From CBDDFV01 sp965227335 (lineage in GTDB: Bacteria > Planctomycetota > Phycisphaerae > Phycisphaerales > SM1A02): a stretch of DNA of 64,000 nucleotides. A program made the position numbers and the translations under genes. The notes beneath the pieces are model-generated. The model was not told the origin of the DNA, searched no databases, and saw only the letters and a program-made list of their open reading frames with translations. The DNA lies in the NCBI GenBank assembly GCA_965227335.1, contig CBDDFV010000001.1, positions 868,001 through 932,000 on the forward strand, read 5' to 3'. Shown here in pieces: positions 34,872 through 43,488 of the stretch (positions are counted from its first letter, which is position 1; each line of letters begins with the position of its first letter).

Positions 34872-36001
34872 GGCTCCCGGCCCGGCGTCACCGGGACGCC
34901 GGGGCCGACCGGCGTCAGGGCGCGAACGGCGTCGTCGTTGAAGTACGACGCCGGCGGGGGACTGTTCTTCTGGTCGATGATCATCAGCGCCATCAGCACC
35001 GGCAGGTAAACGAGGCTGGCGAAGAAGACCTTGCGGGCCCGCTGATTGGTGCGCTCCTGCATGAACCGCAGACCGAGCCACGCCATCCAGCCCGCGAGCA
35101 GCACGCCGCCCGCCGCGTAGAACCAGCCGGCGAGCCCCGTCATCACGCCGCCAAGCGCGACCGGCATCAGCATCAGCGAACTCGTGATGATGACCTGTGC
35201 GCTCAGATGCCCGTCCGGATCGAGCACCGGCAGCATGCGATACCCCGCCGCCGCGTAGTCGTCCCGGTACATCCAGGCGAGCGCGATGAAGTGGGGGATC
35301 TGCCACACGAAGAGGATCATCGCCAGCACCCACGCCCCGCCGTCCATCCGGCCCGCCGCCGCCACCCAGCCGATCGCGGGGGGAATCGCCCCGACGATCG
35401 CGCCGACGAGCGTGTTCATCGTGGTCCGCGTCTTGAGGGGCGTGTAGACGAGGGCGTACAGCACGATCGTCGCCGCCGCGAGACCCGCCGCGAAGAGATT
35501 CGTGCTCACCGCGAGAATCGTCGTCCCGAAGTACGCCATGAGGAGGCACGCGGTGAACGCGTGACGCACGCTCATCCGGCCGGCCGGAATCGGACGCGAT
35601 CGCGTCCGACGCATGATCGCGTCCCGCCGACGTTCGATCACCTGATTGAGACCGTTCGCGGCGAACGCGCACAACGCCGTCCCCAGCACCGTCCACGCCA
35701 GACCCGCCCAGTCGAGACCGCCCACCGGCGTCGCCATCACGTACCCCAGGGCCGTGGTCATGACCACGAACGCCGAGAGCTTCGCCTTCGTCAATTGCAC
35801 GTACTGGCCGAAGACGCCCTGCCCGGCCAGCGGATCGGTCCACATATCGTCCGATCCCGCCGCCGGGACGTCCGCCGGCGCCTCGCCGTCAGCCACCGCC
35901 GACGTCGCAGACGCCGCGGGAATCGAGGAGTTGGTCGGGGAAGCGGCCACAGTCATCGCATCGTATCCGGCGACCTCCGACGTCGAGCGGACGCGGGGCA
36001 T
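34868..36001 (-). CDS. ctaB: Protoheme IX farnesyltransferase (heme O synthase)
   Basis: This ~377-aa UbiA-family prenyltransferase attaches farnesyl to heme B to make heme O, the precursor of heme A for the caa3 oxidase next door. Nine TM helices begin around residue 75. The first motif reads NQVIERRRDAIMRRTRSRP, with Glu where most homologues have the first Asp; the second is YRDDYAAAGYRMLP. The N-terminal ~60 residues are a low-complexity Ala/Pro/Asp segment. The start is uncertain: 36001, or an in-frame ATG at 35956. It is divergent from ctaA and heads the operon with DUF3179, DUF2071 and DCC genes. Confidence 0.93.
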   Translation of the reverse strand: MPRVRSTSEVAGYDAMTVAASPTNSSIPAASATSAVADGEAPADVPAAGSDDMWTDPLAGQGVFGQYVQLTKAKLSAFVVMTTALGYVMATPVGGLDWAGLAWTVLGTALCAFAANGLNQVIERRRDAIMRRTRSRPIPAGRMSVRHAFTACLLMAYFGTTILAVSTNLFAAGLAAATIVLYALVYTPLKTRTTMNTLVGAIVGAIPPAIGWVAAAGRMDGGAWVLAMILFVWQIPHFIALAWMYRDDYAAAGYRMLPVLDPDGHLSAQVIITSSLMLMPVALGGVMTGLAGWFYAAGGVLLAGWMAWLGLRFMQERTNQRARKVFFASLVYLPVLMALMIIDQKNSPPPASYFNDDAVRALTPVGPGVPVTPGREP

Positions 36002-36058
36002 CGCATCTCAGACGTCCGATCCGACGTCCGTTTCCTGCACTTCCGGCGACCCGCTCGG

Positions 36059-36087
36059 TCGACCGGCGGCCAACATCGTGATATTAT
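36059..36087 (+). promoter_or_regulatory. Putative ctaA promoter
   Basis: TCGACC (36059-36064, 4/6 for -35), a 17-nt spacer and TATTAT (36082-36087, 5/6 for -10) lie in the only AT-rich patch of the ctaB/ctaA divergent gap, 76 nt before the ctaA start. Confidence 0.5.
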
Positions 36088-36163
36088 TCACAGTGTCGGT
36101 CGGTAGTGTAGGGGCCCGGTTGAGCCCCGTCCACGCGGCACGCCCGTATTCTGGAGACGCGCC

Positions 36164-37528
36164 ATGACCGCTTCCGCGTCCATTGTCACGCCCCCTTCCA
36201 CGACCCGCCCGGCTGGTCCGGGGGCCGTCGTCACGCTCGGCTTCGCCGCCGCCGTGGCGATGTGGGCGATCGGCTACGTCTGCATGATGCGTCCGGGACT
36301 GATCCTCGGCGAAGTGCTGTTCGTGCTGATGGGCGGGGCCCTCGTCGCCGCGGGGTTCCTCGGGGGACGACTCGCCGGTCACGGCTGGAAACAGGGACTC
36401 GGCGTCGGTGCGGTCGCGTCGACCATCAATCTGCTGCTCGTGGGCGCCCTGATCACCGATCCGCGGTTCGCGGCCCACGCGGCGATCTGGGTCGTCGGCG
36501 TGTACGGGGGCTCGATGGCGTTGACGACGCTCGGCGCCGCCCTCGGACGCCGCGCCTTCGATCCCGATCGCCCCGGCGTGAACTGGTACGGCTGGCTGCT
36601 CGTCGCCGCGTCCGCCACGATCTTCCTGCTGCTCATCACCGGCGGTATCGTCACCGGGCACGAGGCGGGGCTCGCCGTTCCCGACTGGCCGAATTCGTTC
36701 GGACACAACATGTTCCTCTATCCGCTGCAGGAGATGACGGACGGCGTGTACTACGAACACGCCCACCGGCTCTACGGCGCGCTCGTCGGTCTCGGCGCGA
36801 TCCTCGTCCTGATCACCGCGTGGCGGTGCGACTCGCGCGGCTGGGTGAAGGGGCTGGCCACCGTCGCATTCCTCCTCGTCTGCCTGCAGGGTACGCTCGG
36901 CGGCTTCCGCGTGACGGAGCTCAGCGTGCCGCTGGCGATCATGCACGGCGTGCTGGGTCAGATCGTTTTCGCGTTGTTCGTCTGTCTCGCCGCGTGCACG
37001 TCCAGCCTGTGGCGGTCCGACACGCCGCCTCGCGTGCACGGGTCGAGCGGGCTGAGCATCAACGCATCGATGGTGCTCATGGTGCTGTTCGTGATCCAGC
37101 TCGCCATCGGCGCTTCCTTCCGCCACCTGCACACGGGCGGCGAGATGACTGGTCCCGCGCTGACCGGCCTCGTGCACCTGCACCTCATCTTTGCGGTCGT
37201 CGTGTTCGGCGGCGTGATGTTCGTCGGTTTCCGGTCGTGGGGCCTCTACCCGGAACTCGCGCCGCTGCGCCGGCTGGGCGTGATCCTGCTCGCGCTGACG
37301 ACGTTCCAGATGGTGCTCGGCTTCGCCGCCTTCATCGTGGTGCCGGTCGAGGGCGTCGCGGCGGACAGGGCGATTCCCCTACTGGAGATCATCGTGACGT
37401 CGGTGCACCAGGCGACCGGCGCGCTGTTGCTCGCATCCGCCGCCGCGCTTCATACGTGGAGCCGTCGCCTTCTCGCGCCGGATCCCGTTCGCCAGGCCGC
37501 CGCCGCGGCGTCACCGGCCGGCGGCTGA
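36164..37528 (+). CDS. ctaA: Heme A synthase (COX15/CtaA) with extra N-terminal membrane domain
   Basis: This 454-aa protein oxidises the C8 methyl of heme O to give heme A. The CtaA core runs from residue ~145 with eight helices and the expected His positions: GIVTGHEAGLAVPDWP, YYEHAHRLYGALVG, MHGVLGQIVF, LVHLHLIFA and VTSVHQATGA. Before it, residues ~20-140 form about four more helices (AMWAIGYVCMM, VLFVLMGGALVAAGFL, TINLLLVGALIT, GVYGGSMALTTLG) not present in a standard CtaA of ~300-350 aa. GGAG precedes the ATG. The 3' end overlaps the convergent esterase gene by 18 nt. Confidence 0.92.
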   Translation: MTASASIVTPPSTTRPAGPGAVVTLGFAAAVAMWAIGYVCMMRPGLILGEVLFVLMGGALVAAGFLGGRLAGHGWKQGLGVGAVASTINLLLVGALITDPRFAAHAAIWVVGVYGGSMALTTLGAALGRRAFDPDRPGVNWYGWLLVAASATIFLLLITGGIVTGHEAGLAVPDWPNSFGHNMFLYPLQEMTDGVYYEHAHRLYGALVGLGAILVLITAWRCDSRGWVKGLATVAFLLVCLQGTLGGFRVTELSVPLAIMHGVLGQIVFALFVCLAACTSSLWRSDTPPRVHGSSGLSINASMVLMVLFVIQLAIGASFRHLHTGGEMTGPALTGLVHLHLIFAVVVFGGVMFVGFRSWGLYPELAPLRRLGVILLALTTFQMVLGFAAFIVVPVEGVAADRAIPLLEIIVTSVHQATGALLLASAAALHTWSRRLLAPDPVRQAAAAASPAGG

Positions 37529-39022
37529 TCCCGTCGGCGTCGGCGCCTTCTCACGCCACAGCGCCCACGCCTCCTTCGTGATGCGATCGAGGTTCGCCAT
37601 CACCACGGACGAATGATCGTGCCCGGGCTGGATCTCGATGACCCAGTCGCCGCCGAGCCGTTGCACGATCCGCTTCAGCCGACGAACCGCGCCTTCGAGG
37701 TAGAAGTTGTCCTCTTCGCCCGTGTAGATATGCATCTTCCCGGCGAGCTGTGGTGCGAGACGGTCCCAGTGCACCTCGACGATCCGCCGGATGTCGTACT
37801 GTTTCCACGCTTCGGCCGTGACCGGATCGACGTCGCCCGTCTCGCGGTCGTACAGCGGGCGCGGCCAGTCGTCCACGCGCGGACTGAACACCGCCTCGAA
37901 CGAAAACAACTGTCCGCCCCAGCCCATGACGTGCTCCATCCGCGCGAACTCGTCGTACCACATGGCGGGTTTGCCGCCGAACCGCCCGATCGGTCGACGC
38001 TCGCCGTTGTAGTCCCGGTACATGTTCGCGTTATCCGCGTAGAGATCGATCCGCTGGAAGTCGGTGAAGTCGACCGGATCGGGACACAGCGACCAGACGC
38101 CGCCGAACGTCTTCGGGTACTGAATCTGCAGCCACAGACTCGACCACCCGCCCGATGACGCCCCGGTCACGAAGCGCCCTTCCGACGCCGGAACGAGCGG
38201 AAATGTCGCTTCGAGATGCGGAATCAGTTCGTCGATGAGCGCCTGTCCCACGGGCCCGTTGTTCGCCGAGTCCGCGAACACATGATGACCGGACCAGCAC
38301 CGCGGATTCAACGCGATCCACGCGAAACGCTTCCCCGCCTCGGTGCTGCGGGCGAACGACACGAACCGCAACGCCCCCATGTGATCGCCGCCGAAGCCCG
38401 GAATCGCGTAGAACGTCGGGACCCGCTCGCCGTCCTCCAGATCGTCCGGCAGCCAGACCGCCGCTTCCAGGTGCTGATCGCGTCCGTAGAAGTCGCTGAG
38501 CAGCGTGCTGCGGATCTTCACGATCTCGATGCCCGCCGGCGTCGCATACCGCCGCGCCCGCTCCACCCGCGCGATGTGCAGCTTGATCCGCCCGCCGTCT
38601 GCGCCGCCGACGGTGCGGGTCGTCGCGCCGCTGAACGCCGTGCCCTCGCCCGTTCCGACCGACGGCGAATCGAGATTGCGACGCATCACCGCCTGAATCG
38701 CGTACTCCCCCTTGGTGAGGGTCGACAGCGGGCCCGGGAAGCTCAGCGCCGCGTCGTCGAAGACGAGCGGCTCGCCCGGCGCCCAGTCCTCGACATCCAG
38801 CGCGAAGAACGGCTGCGTGTTCATCCACGACGGCCCCCGCCGCGGCTCCGCGTTCTCGCCCGTCGCGAACATCACGTATACACGCCCCGTGAATGCGTCC
38901 GTCACCTTCGCGTCGTACGTCACTTCGAACGTCAGCGGCGCGGCGGACGCCGGGGCGCTGAACGACGCGACCGCGATGAGAAGGAAGGCGAGGAGCGTGC
39001 GCGGTCCGACAAACGACTTCAT
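37511..39022 (-). CDS. Exported alpha/beta-hydrolase esterase
   Basis: This 503-aa protein has a Sec signal peptide (cleavage near SAA, residue 28). Residues ~30-160 form a beta-rich N-terminal domain, followed by an esterase D/PHB-depolymerase-like alpha/beta hydrolase. The nucleophile elbow is VTGASSGGW (Ser289), and PGHDHSSVV near residue 470 supplies the likely His. YAIPGFGGDHMG is the oxyanion-side loop. The substrate is unknown; acyl esters on polysaccharides or antibiotics are typical for the fold. It overlaps the upstream toroid-protein gene by 4 nt (ATGA), so the two are probably made together. Confidence 0.83.
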   Translation of the reverse strand: MKSFVGPRTLLAFLLIAVASFSAPASAAPLTFEVTYDAKVTDAFTGRVYVMFATGENAEPRRGPSWMNTQPFFALDVEDWAPGEPLVFDDAALSFPGPLSTLTKGEYAIQAVMRRNLDSPSVGTGEGTAFSGATTRTVGGADGGRIKLHIARVERARRYATPAGIEIVKIRSTLLSDFYGRDQHLEAAVWLPDDLEDGERVPTFYAIPGFGGDHMGALRFVSFARSTEAGKRFAWIALNPRCWSGHHVFADSANNGPVGQALIDELIPHLEATFPLVPASEGRFVTGASSGGWSSLWLQIQYPKTFGGVWSLCPDPVDFTDFQRIDLYADNANMYRDYNGERRPIGRFGGKPAMWYDEFARMEHVMGWGGQLFSFEAVFSPRVDDWPRPLYDRETGDVDPVTAEAWKQYDIRRIVEVHWDRLAPQLAGKMHIYTGEEDNFYLEGAVRRLKRIVQRLGGDWVIEIQPGHDHSSVVMANLDRITKEAWALWREKAPTPTGSAAGR

Positions 39023-40359
39023 TGATCAACTCCCTCCGGGGTCCGCCCCGGCTCCTGGACATCCACCCCGCGGGCCGTCACCGGCTTCATGATCTCCTCC
39101 AGCGCCAGCAGCACGTACGCCGTGCACAGGACCTCCTGGTCCTCCATCCAGCGATCCTCCGCGTTGACCCAGCCGCCGCGTTCGGTTTGACGCGCAGCGA
39201 TCGCGTCGATCATCTCCTCGCGCCAGTTATGCGCCACGCCCTTGTCGTCCGTCACGATCGTCTGCTGACCGACCGCCAGGGCCCGCGCCATCGTGTGGTA
39301 GTAGTAATACAGCCCCTGCTGACCGACGCCGGGATTCTCGTCAAACGTCCAGTGCCGACGAATCCAGTCGAACGCCGCCCGCACCCGCGGATCCTCCGCC
39401 GACAACCCCGCGTACAGCATGCTCTTGAACCCGGCGTAAGTCATCGAGCCGTAGCTCCGCAGGCTTCGCGCGGCGCCCTCCGGGAGGTTCTCCCCGTAAC
39501 GCCCCTCACCCGCGTACTGACTCGCCATCGACTCCCCGCCGTTCGCGGACGTGTAGACGAACCCGCCGTCGTTCCCCGCCCACGCGGCCTGATTGGTCGG
39601 GCGGTAGTTCTGCGCACGCGACACGAACGCCAGCGCCCGCTGCATCGCGGGTTCGTCCGGACTCAGACCCGCGTCGTACAGAGCGTCGAGCATCGTCTGC
39701 GTGTTCGAGAGGTCGGGACGACCGTGACTGCCGTAGCCGGCCCCGCCGTACCAGTCCTGCTCCGGACGCAGGCCCTCGCCGTCGTCCCACTGACCCGACC
39801 GCAGCACCTCGGTCACCCGGAACGCGGCGACGCGGTAGTCGGTCTTTCCCGTCGCCGCGAGCGCCGAGGCGATCGTCGCGTTGACGTAGTTCGCGAGCGC
39901 GCCTTCGTCGAAGGAGCCGTCCGGACGCTGACGCGCCATCAGGACGCCGATCGCGCGTTCGACGGCGGGCGTGTCGGCGTTGTACTGATCGGTCTGCACG
40001 AGCGCCTTCACGGCGAGCGCCGTGACCGCCGCGCCCACCGGCGTCGCCTGGTCCGGCTGATCCGTCGGCGCCGCCCGCATCCCGGTGAGCCAGCCGCCGT
40101 TGGTTTCCTGGAGTTCGAGCAGTCGGGCCGCGCCTTCCGCGATGAGTTCCTGCGCCCGGGTCCAGTGCGCCTCGGAGATCGGAACCTCTTCCGGCCGCAG
40201 GGCGATCCGGAAGGTCGGCGGCATCGGCAGGACGACCTGCTCGGGAAGCGGGGGGGGCGGCGATTCGGTGATCTTGTCGACGTTGATCCGCTCATCAGGG
40301 GGCGCGGTCTGACCCGCGGCGAGCAGAACGACGAGAGCAGTGACCGAGAGCGTGGACAT
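39019..40359 (-). CDS. Exported alpha/alpha-toroid (terpene cyclase-like repeat) protein
   Basis: This 446-aa protein has a short hydrophobic leader (MSTLSVTALVVLLAAGQ). The body is built from prenyltransferase/squalene-oxidase-type repeats, each a helix pair ending in a Gly-rich turn: LLELQETNGGWLTG, VLMARQRPDGSFDEG, FVSRAQNYRP..GGFVY and AIAARQTERGGWVNAEDRW. The catalytic DxDD of squalene-hopene cyclases is absent and the protein is exported, so cyclase activity is unlikely; carbohydrate or protein binding is more plausible. AGGAG precedes the ATG at 40359. It is coupled to the downstream esterase by an ATGA overlap. Confidence 0.8.
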   Translation of the reverse strand: MSTLSVTALVVLLAAGQTAPPDERINVDKITESPPPPLPEQVVLPMPPTFRIALRPEEVPISEAHWTRAQELIAEGAARLLELQETNGGWLTGMRAAPTDQPDQATPVGAAVTALAVKALVQTDQYNADTPAVERAIGVLMARQRPDGSFDEGALANYVNATIASALAATGKTDYRVAAFRVTEVLRSGQWDDGEGLRPEQDWYGGAGYGSHGRPDLSNTQTMLDALYDAGLSPDEPAMQRALAFVSRAQNYRPTNQAAWAGNDGGFVYTSANGGESMASQYAGEGRYGENLPEGAARSLRSYGSMTYAGFKSMLYAGLSAEDPRVRAAFDWIRRHWTFDENPGVGQQGLYYYYHTMARALAVGQQTIVTDDKGVAHNWREEMIDAIAARQTERGGWVNAEDRWMEDQEVLCTAYVLLALEEIMKPVTARGVDVQEPGRTPEGVDQ

Positions 40360-40410
40360 GGCGTTCTCCTGGCGAGACCCCGGGGGCTCAAACGAACCCC
40401 GCGACGTCAA

Positions 40411-40425
40411 CAGCGTAGTACGCTG
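40411..40425. promoter_or_regulatory. 15-nt perfect palindrome in a divergent intergenic region
   Basis: cagcgta-g-tacgctg is a perfect 7+1+7 palindrome, 51 nt upstream of the toroid-protein start and 116 nt from the flippase start. Its placement fits an operator, but no regulator is encoded nearby. The rest of 40360-40540 shows no gene. Confidence 0.35.
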
Positions 40426-40540
40426 ATCGGAATCGGGTTCGATTTCGTCCGTCCGCATGGTCGATACACTTCCCAGCCGGCGGGGTTGCGGACGGTGATC
40501 GTCCCGCCCGCCTCGCCACGCCCCCTGGAGCCGTTCGACC

Positions 40541-42076
40541 ATGGCCGACGCCCCGCCGCCTTCACCCTCGCTGACCCAGGCGGCGTCCAGCGGCTTCATG
40601 TGGATGCTGGTCCGGACGGGGGGCACGAAGGCGGTCAACGTCCTCGCCCAGATCGCCCTCGCGTACCTGCTCAGCGAAGATGAGTGGGGACGCGTGGCGC
40701 TGGCGTATACGTTCGCGGCCGTCGCCTCCGTGCTGCAGCATCAGGGCGTGGGTCAGATCCTCGTCCAGCGCCGCGAGCACTTCGACCGCTGGGCCACCCC
40801 GGGACTGTCGCTCGGACTCACCATGGCCGTCACGGCCGCCGTGCTCCTCGCCGCGATCGCCCCGCTCGCGGACCGACTCTTCAACGAGGAGGGCGTCGCC
40901 CCGCTCATCTGGATCCTCGCGGCGGGCTATCCGATCAACGCGGCCGCCAGCATTCCCCAGGCTCGGCTGCAGGCGGACTTCCGCTTCCGATTCCTGTCGC
41001 TCAGCACCGTCGTCCTGACCCTCGGGACGTCCATCCTGACCGTCGGTTTCGCCGTCTCGGATTTCGGGTCGATGTCGTTTGTGCTGCCGATCCCGATCAT
41101 CGCCCTCTGCCGCCTGATCTGGTACTGGGCGGTCGCCCGTCCCCGTATCCGCTTCGGCCTCGAGATCCGTCGCTGGCGATTCCTCTTCACCAGCAGCCTG
41201 TGGATCATCGGCGCCGCCGCGATCTTCACCACCACGACCCAACTCGACAAGATCGTGCTCGGCCGCGTCTACACCGCGTACGAGGTGGGTCTGTACTTCT
41301 GGGCGGCGAACCTCTCCTATCAGACGATCTCGGTGTTCGGGACGAACCTCCGGAGCGTGCTGTTTCCAACGCTCGCGCGGCTGGCCGATGACCCGGCCCG
41401 ACAGACCGCCGCCGCCCTTCGCGCCGCCCGTCTCACCGCCCTCATCGCCGTGCCGTTGTGTCTCCTCCAGGCGGCCGGCGCACAGCCCGCCGTCGAGCTC
41501 ATCTTTCCGGACAAGTGGCTGCCCGCCGTGCTGTGTCTCCAGATCCTCAGCGTGAACATGGCGATCCGGTTCGGCGAGTACATGGCCCAGGCGCTGCTCC
41601 ACGCGCAGGGACGGTGGCGGGATGCGTTCTTTCTGCAGCTTGCGTTCGGTCCGGCGTTTCTCATCGGCATGGTCTTCGCCGCCCGGTTCGGCGCGCAGAA
41701 TGCAGTGGCGATCGCCGTCTTCATCGTGACGACGCCGTACGCGCTGATCGCGCATTATCTCGCCGTCCGTCACCAGGGCCACGCCGGCTGGCGCGACCTC
41801 GCCGGCGTGTACGGGCCGCCCCTCCTCGCCGGCGGACTCGCGATGGCGCCGCCGGCGATCGCCGCGGCCTATCTGCCCGACGACCTCCCCGCCGTGAATA
41901 TCATCCGCCTCGCGATCATCACGCTCGTCGGTCTTGGCGGATACCTGCTGCTCATCCGCGTGATGCATCGCGCCGCGTTCGAGGAGGTGCGGACGTTCAT
42001 CCGTGAACAGGTGCAGCGACGGCTCGGCGGATCTGCTCCGGACGCCGATGACCGGACTGACGCCGACGGCGTCTGA
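40541..42076 (+). CDS. Polysaccharide flippase (Wzx/MOP family)
   Basis: This 511-aa protein with 12-14 TM helices is of the MOP exporter superfamily, which flips lipid-linked oligosaccharides across the inner membrane for surface polysaccharide assembly. Recognisable segments are ASSGFMWMLVRTGGTKAVN at the N-terminus, LSEDEWGRVALAYTFAAV, GVGQILVQRREHFD, and ELIFPDKWLPAVLCLQILS, as in lipopolysaccharide biosynthesis flippases. GGAG lies upstream of the ATG. It abuts the convergent epimerase gene with no gap. With the epimerase and the glycosyltransferase at 6.5 kb it suggests exopolysaccharide or LPS production, though no full cluster is present. Confidence 0.88.
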   Translation: MADAPPPSPSLTQAASSGFMWMLVRTGGTKAVNVLAQIALAYLLSEDEWGRVALAYTFAAVASVLQHQGVGQILVQRREHFDRWATPGLSLGLTMAVTAAVLLAAIAPLADRLFNEEGVAPLIWILAAGYPINAAASIPQARLQADFRFRFLSLSTVVLTLGTSILTVGFAVSDFGSMSFVLPIPIIALCRLIWYWAVARPRIRFGLEIRRWRFLFTSSLWIIGAAAIFTTTTQLDKIVLGRVYTAYEVGLYFWAANLSYQTISVFGTNLRSVLFPTLARLADDPARQTAAALRAARLTALIAVPLCLLQAAGAQPAVELIFPDKWLPAVLCLQILSVNMAIRFGEYMAQALLHAQGRWRDAFFLQLAFGPAFLIGMVFAARFGAQNAVAIAVFIVTTPYALIAHYLAVRHQGHAGWRDLAGVYGPPLLAGGLAMAPPAIAAAYLPDDLPAVNIIRLAIITLVGLGGYLLLIRVMHRAAFEEVRTFIREQVQRRLGGSAPDADDRTDADGV

Positions 42077-43042
42077 TCACGACGCCCCGGCCTCCACCGC
42101 CTGCAGCCACGCCCATTGTCGGGCCAGCCCCTGGCGAATCGGCGTCGACGGGGCGTACCCGAACGCCGCGCGGGCCCGTGTGATGTCCGCGTACGTCCGG
42201 TCGACGTCGCCCGGCTGCATCGGCCGCCGATCGATGATCGCCTCGCGTCCGACCACGGTCTCGATCTCCCGGATCAGGTCGGTCAGCGTGATCGGCTCGT
42301 GATGACCGAGGTTGTAGATCCCGAACGCGTCGCCGTGCTCGAGAGCGCCGAGGACGCCGGCGATGATGTCGTCGACGTACGTGTAATCCCGGCTCGTCGA
42401 ACCGTCGCCGAAGACGGGGATCGGCGCGCCCGACGCGATCATGCGCATGAACTTCATGATCGCGAGGTCCGGACGCTGGCGGGGCCCGTAGACGGTGAAG
42501 AATCGAAGACACACGATCGGCACGCCGTGCAGCGACCAGAAGGTGTGGGCGAGCAGCTCCGCCGCGCGTTTCGTCGCCGCGTACGGACTGATCGGATGAT
42601 CGACGGCATCGCTCTCCGCGAACGGGATCTTCTCGTTGTTGCCGTACACGCTCGAACTCGAGGCGAAGACGAAGCGGTCCACGCCGTGACGCGCGGCGGC
42701 GGCGAAGAGCGTCGTCGCCCCGTCCACGTTCACCGACGCATACGCCTCCGGACGCTCGATCGACGGTCGCACGCCCGCGAGCGCGGCGATGTGCGCCACC
42801 CGCGACGGTCGGTGCTCGGCGAAGAGCCGCTCCACCACGTCCTCGTCCCGGATGTCGCCCTCCACGAGCGTGAACGCATCGTGATCCCGTACCGACGCCA
42901 GGTTTCGCTCCTTCGCGGTCCGGGGATAGAACGGGTCGAAATTGTCGAGGCCGACGACCCGATCGCCGTCCGCGAGCAGTCGCTCGGTCAGATGCGAGCC
43001 GATGAAGCCGGCGGCGCCGGTGATGAGCGTGGTGTGGGCCAT
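42077..43042 (-). CDS. NAD-dependent UDP-sugar epimerase (UDP-glucuronate 4-epimerase-like)
   Basis: This 321-aa extended SDR enzyme has an N-terminal NAD motif TGAAGFIGSHL, LDNFDPFYPRTAKERNL, HIAALAGVRPSIERP, the catalytic pair in YAATK with the upstream SSSSVYG, and FFTVYGPRQRPDLAI. The DNFDPFY and AGVRPS stretches match UDP-glucuronate 4-epimerases, which supply UDP-galacturonate for envelope polysaccharides. UDP-glucose 4-epimerase is the main alternative. The length is normal. The stop codon immediately adjoins that of the flippase gene on the other strand. Confidence 0.9.
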   Translation of the reverse strand: MAHTTLITGAAGFIGSHLTERLLADGDRVVGLDNFDPFYPRTAKERNLASVRDHDAFTLVEGDIRDEDVVERLFAEHRPSRVAHIAALAGVRPSIERPEAYASVNVDGATTLFAAAARHGVDRFVFASSSSVYGNNEKIPFAESDAVDHPISPYAATKRAAELLAHTFWSLHGVPIVCLRFFTVYGPRQRPDLAIMKFMRMIASGAPIPVFGDGSTSRDYTYVDDIIAGVLGALEHGDAFGIYNLGHHEPITLTDLIREIETVVGREAIIDRRPMQPGDVDRTYADITRARAAFGYAPSTPIRQGLARQWAWLQAVEAGAS

Positions 43043-43165
43043 GGTCTCGAAGTCCGTCGCCGAAGTCGCCGATGGTACCGAAGCCGCCGGCGGCGGGGGG
43101 GACGCCCGGGCCTGAGGCGACTATGCTTCTTTCGACCATTCGTCAGCATCGGCCGGAGTTTGCAC

Positions 43166-43462
43166 ATGCCCACCTACGTCTACCAGGTTGTGACCGACGA
43201 CGGATCCGAAGGCGAGATCTTCGAGGTCGTCCAGCGGATGAGCGATCCGCCGCTCGAGAAGCACCCGGAGACCGGCGCCCCCGTCCGGAAGATCCCCGCC
43301 CGCCCGTCGATCCCGGGCAACTGGTCCGATCACGCGACGAAGCAGAAGCTCAGCGACAAGAACCTCGATCGCCTCGGCTTCACGAAGTATCAGCGGGCGG
43401 GCGACGGCAACTACGAGAAGAAGGCCGGCTCGGGCCCGAACGTGATCAACGCGAACGACTGA
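43166..43462 (+). CDS. FmdB-like small protein lacking its zinc cysteines
   Basis: This 98-aa protein starts with MPTYVYQVVTDDGSEGEIFEVVQRMSD, the beta-hairpin beginning of FmdB-type zinc ribbons (usual form MPTYEYxCxxCG), and continues with EKHPETGAPVRKIPARPS where the second Cys pair normally sits. No cysteine is present anywhere, so it cannot bind zinc in the usual way. The C-terminal half is Lys-rich and probably disordered. GGAG precedes the ATG. The role is unknown; FmdB relatives are putative regulators. Confidence 0.8.
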   Translation: MPTYVYQVVTDDGSEGEIFEVVQRMSDPPLEKHPETGAPVRKIPARPSIPGNWSDHATKQKLSDKNLDRLGFTKYQRAGDGNYEKKAGSGPNVINAND

Positions 43463-43488
43463 AGACGCCCACGCCCCACGCCTGGCGA

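Noticed and set aside
36001..36163. Divergent minus-strand promoter for ctaB in the AT-rich patch
   Set aside because: A -10-like TAATAT is present, but no -35 at acceptable spacing was found.
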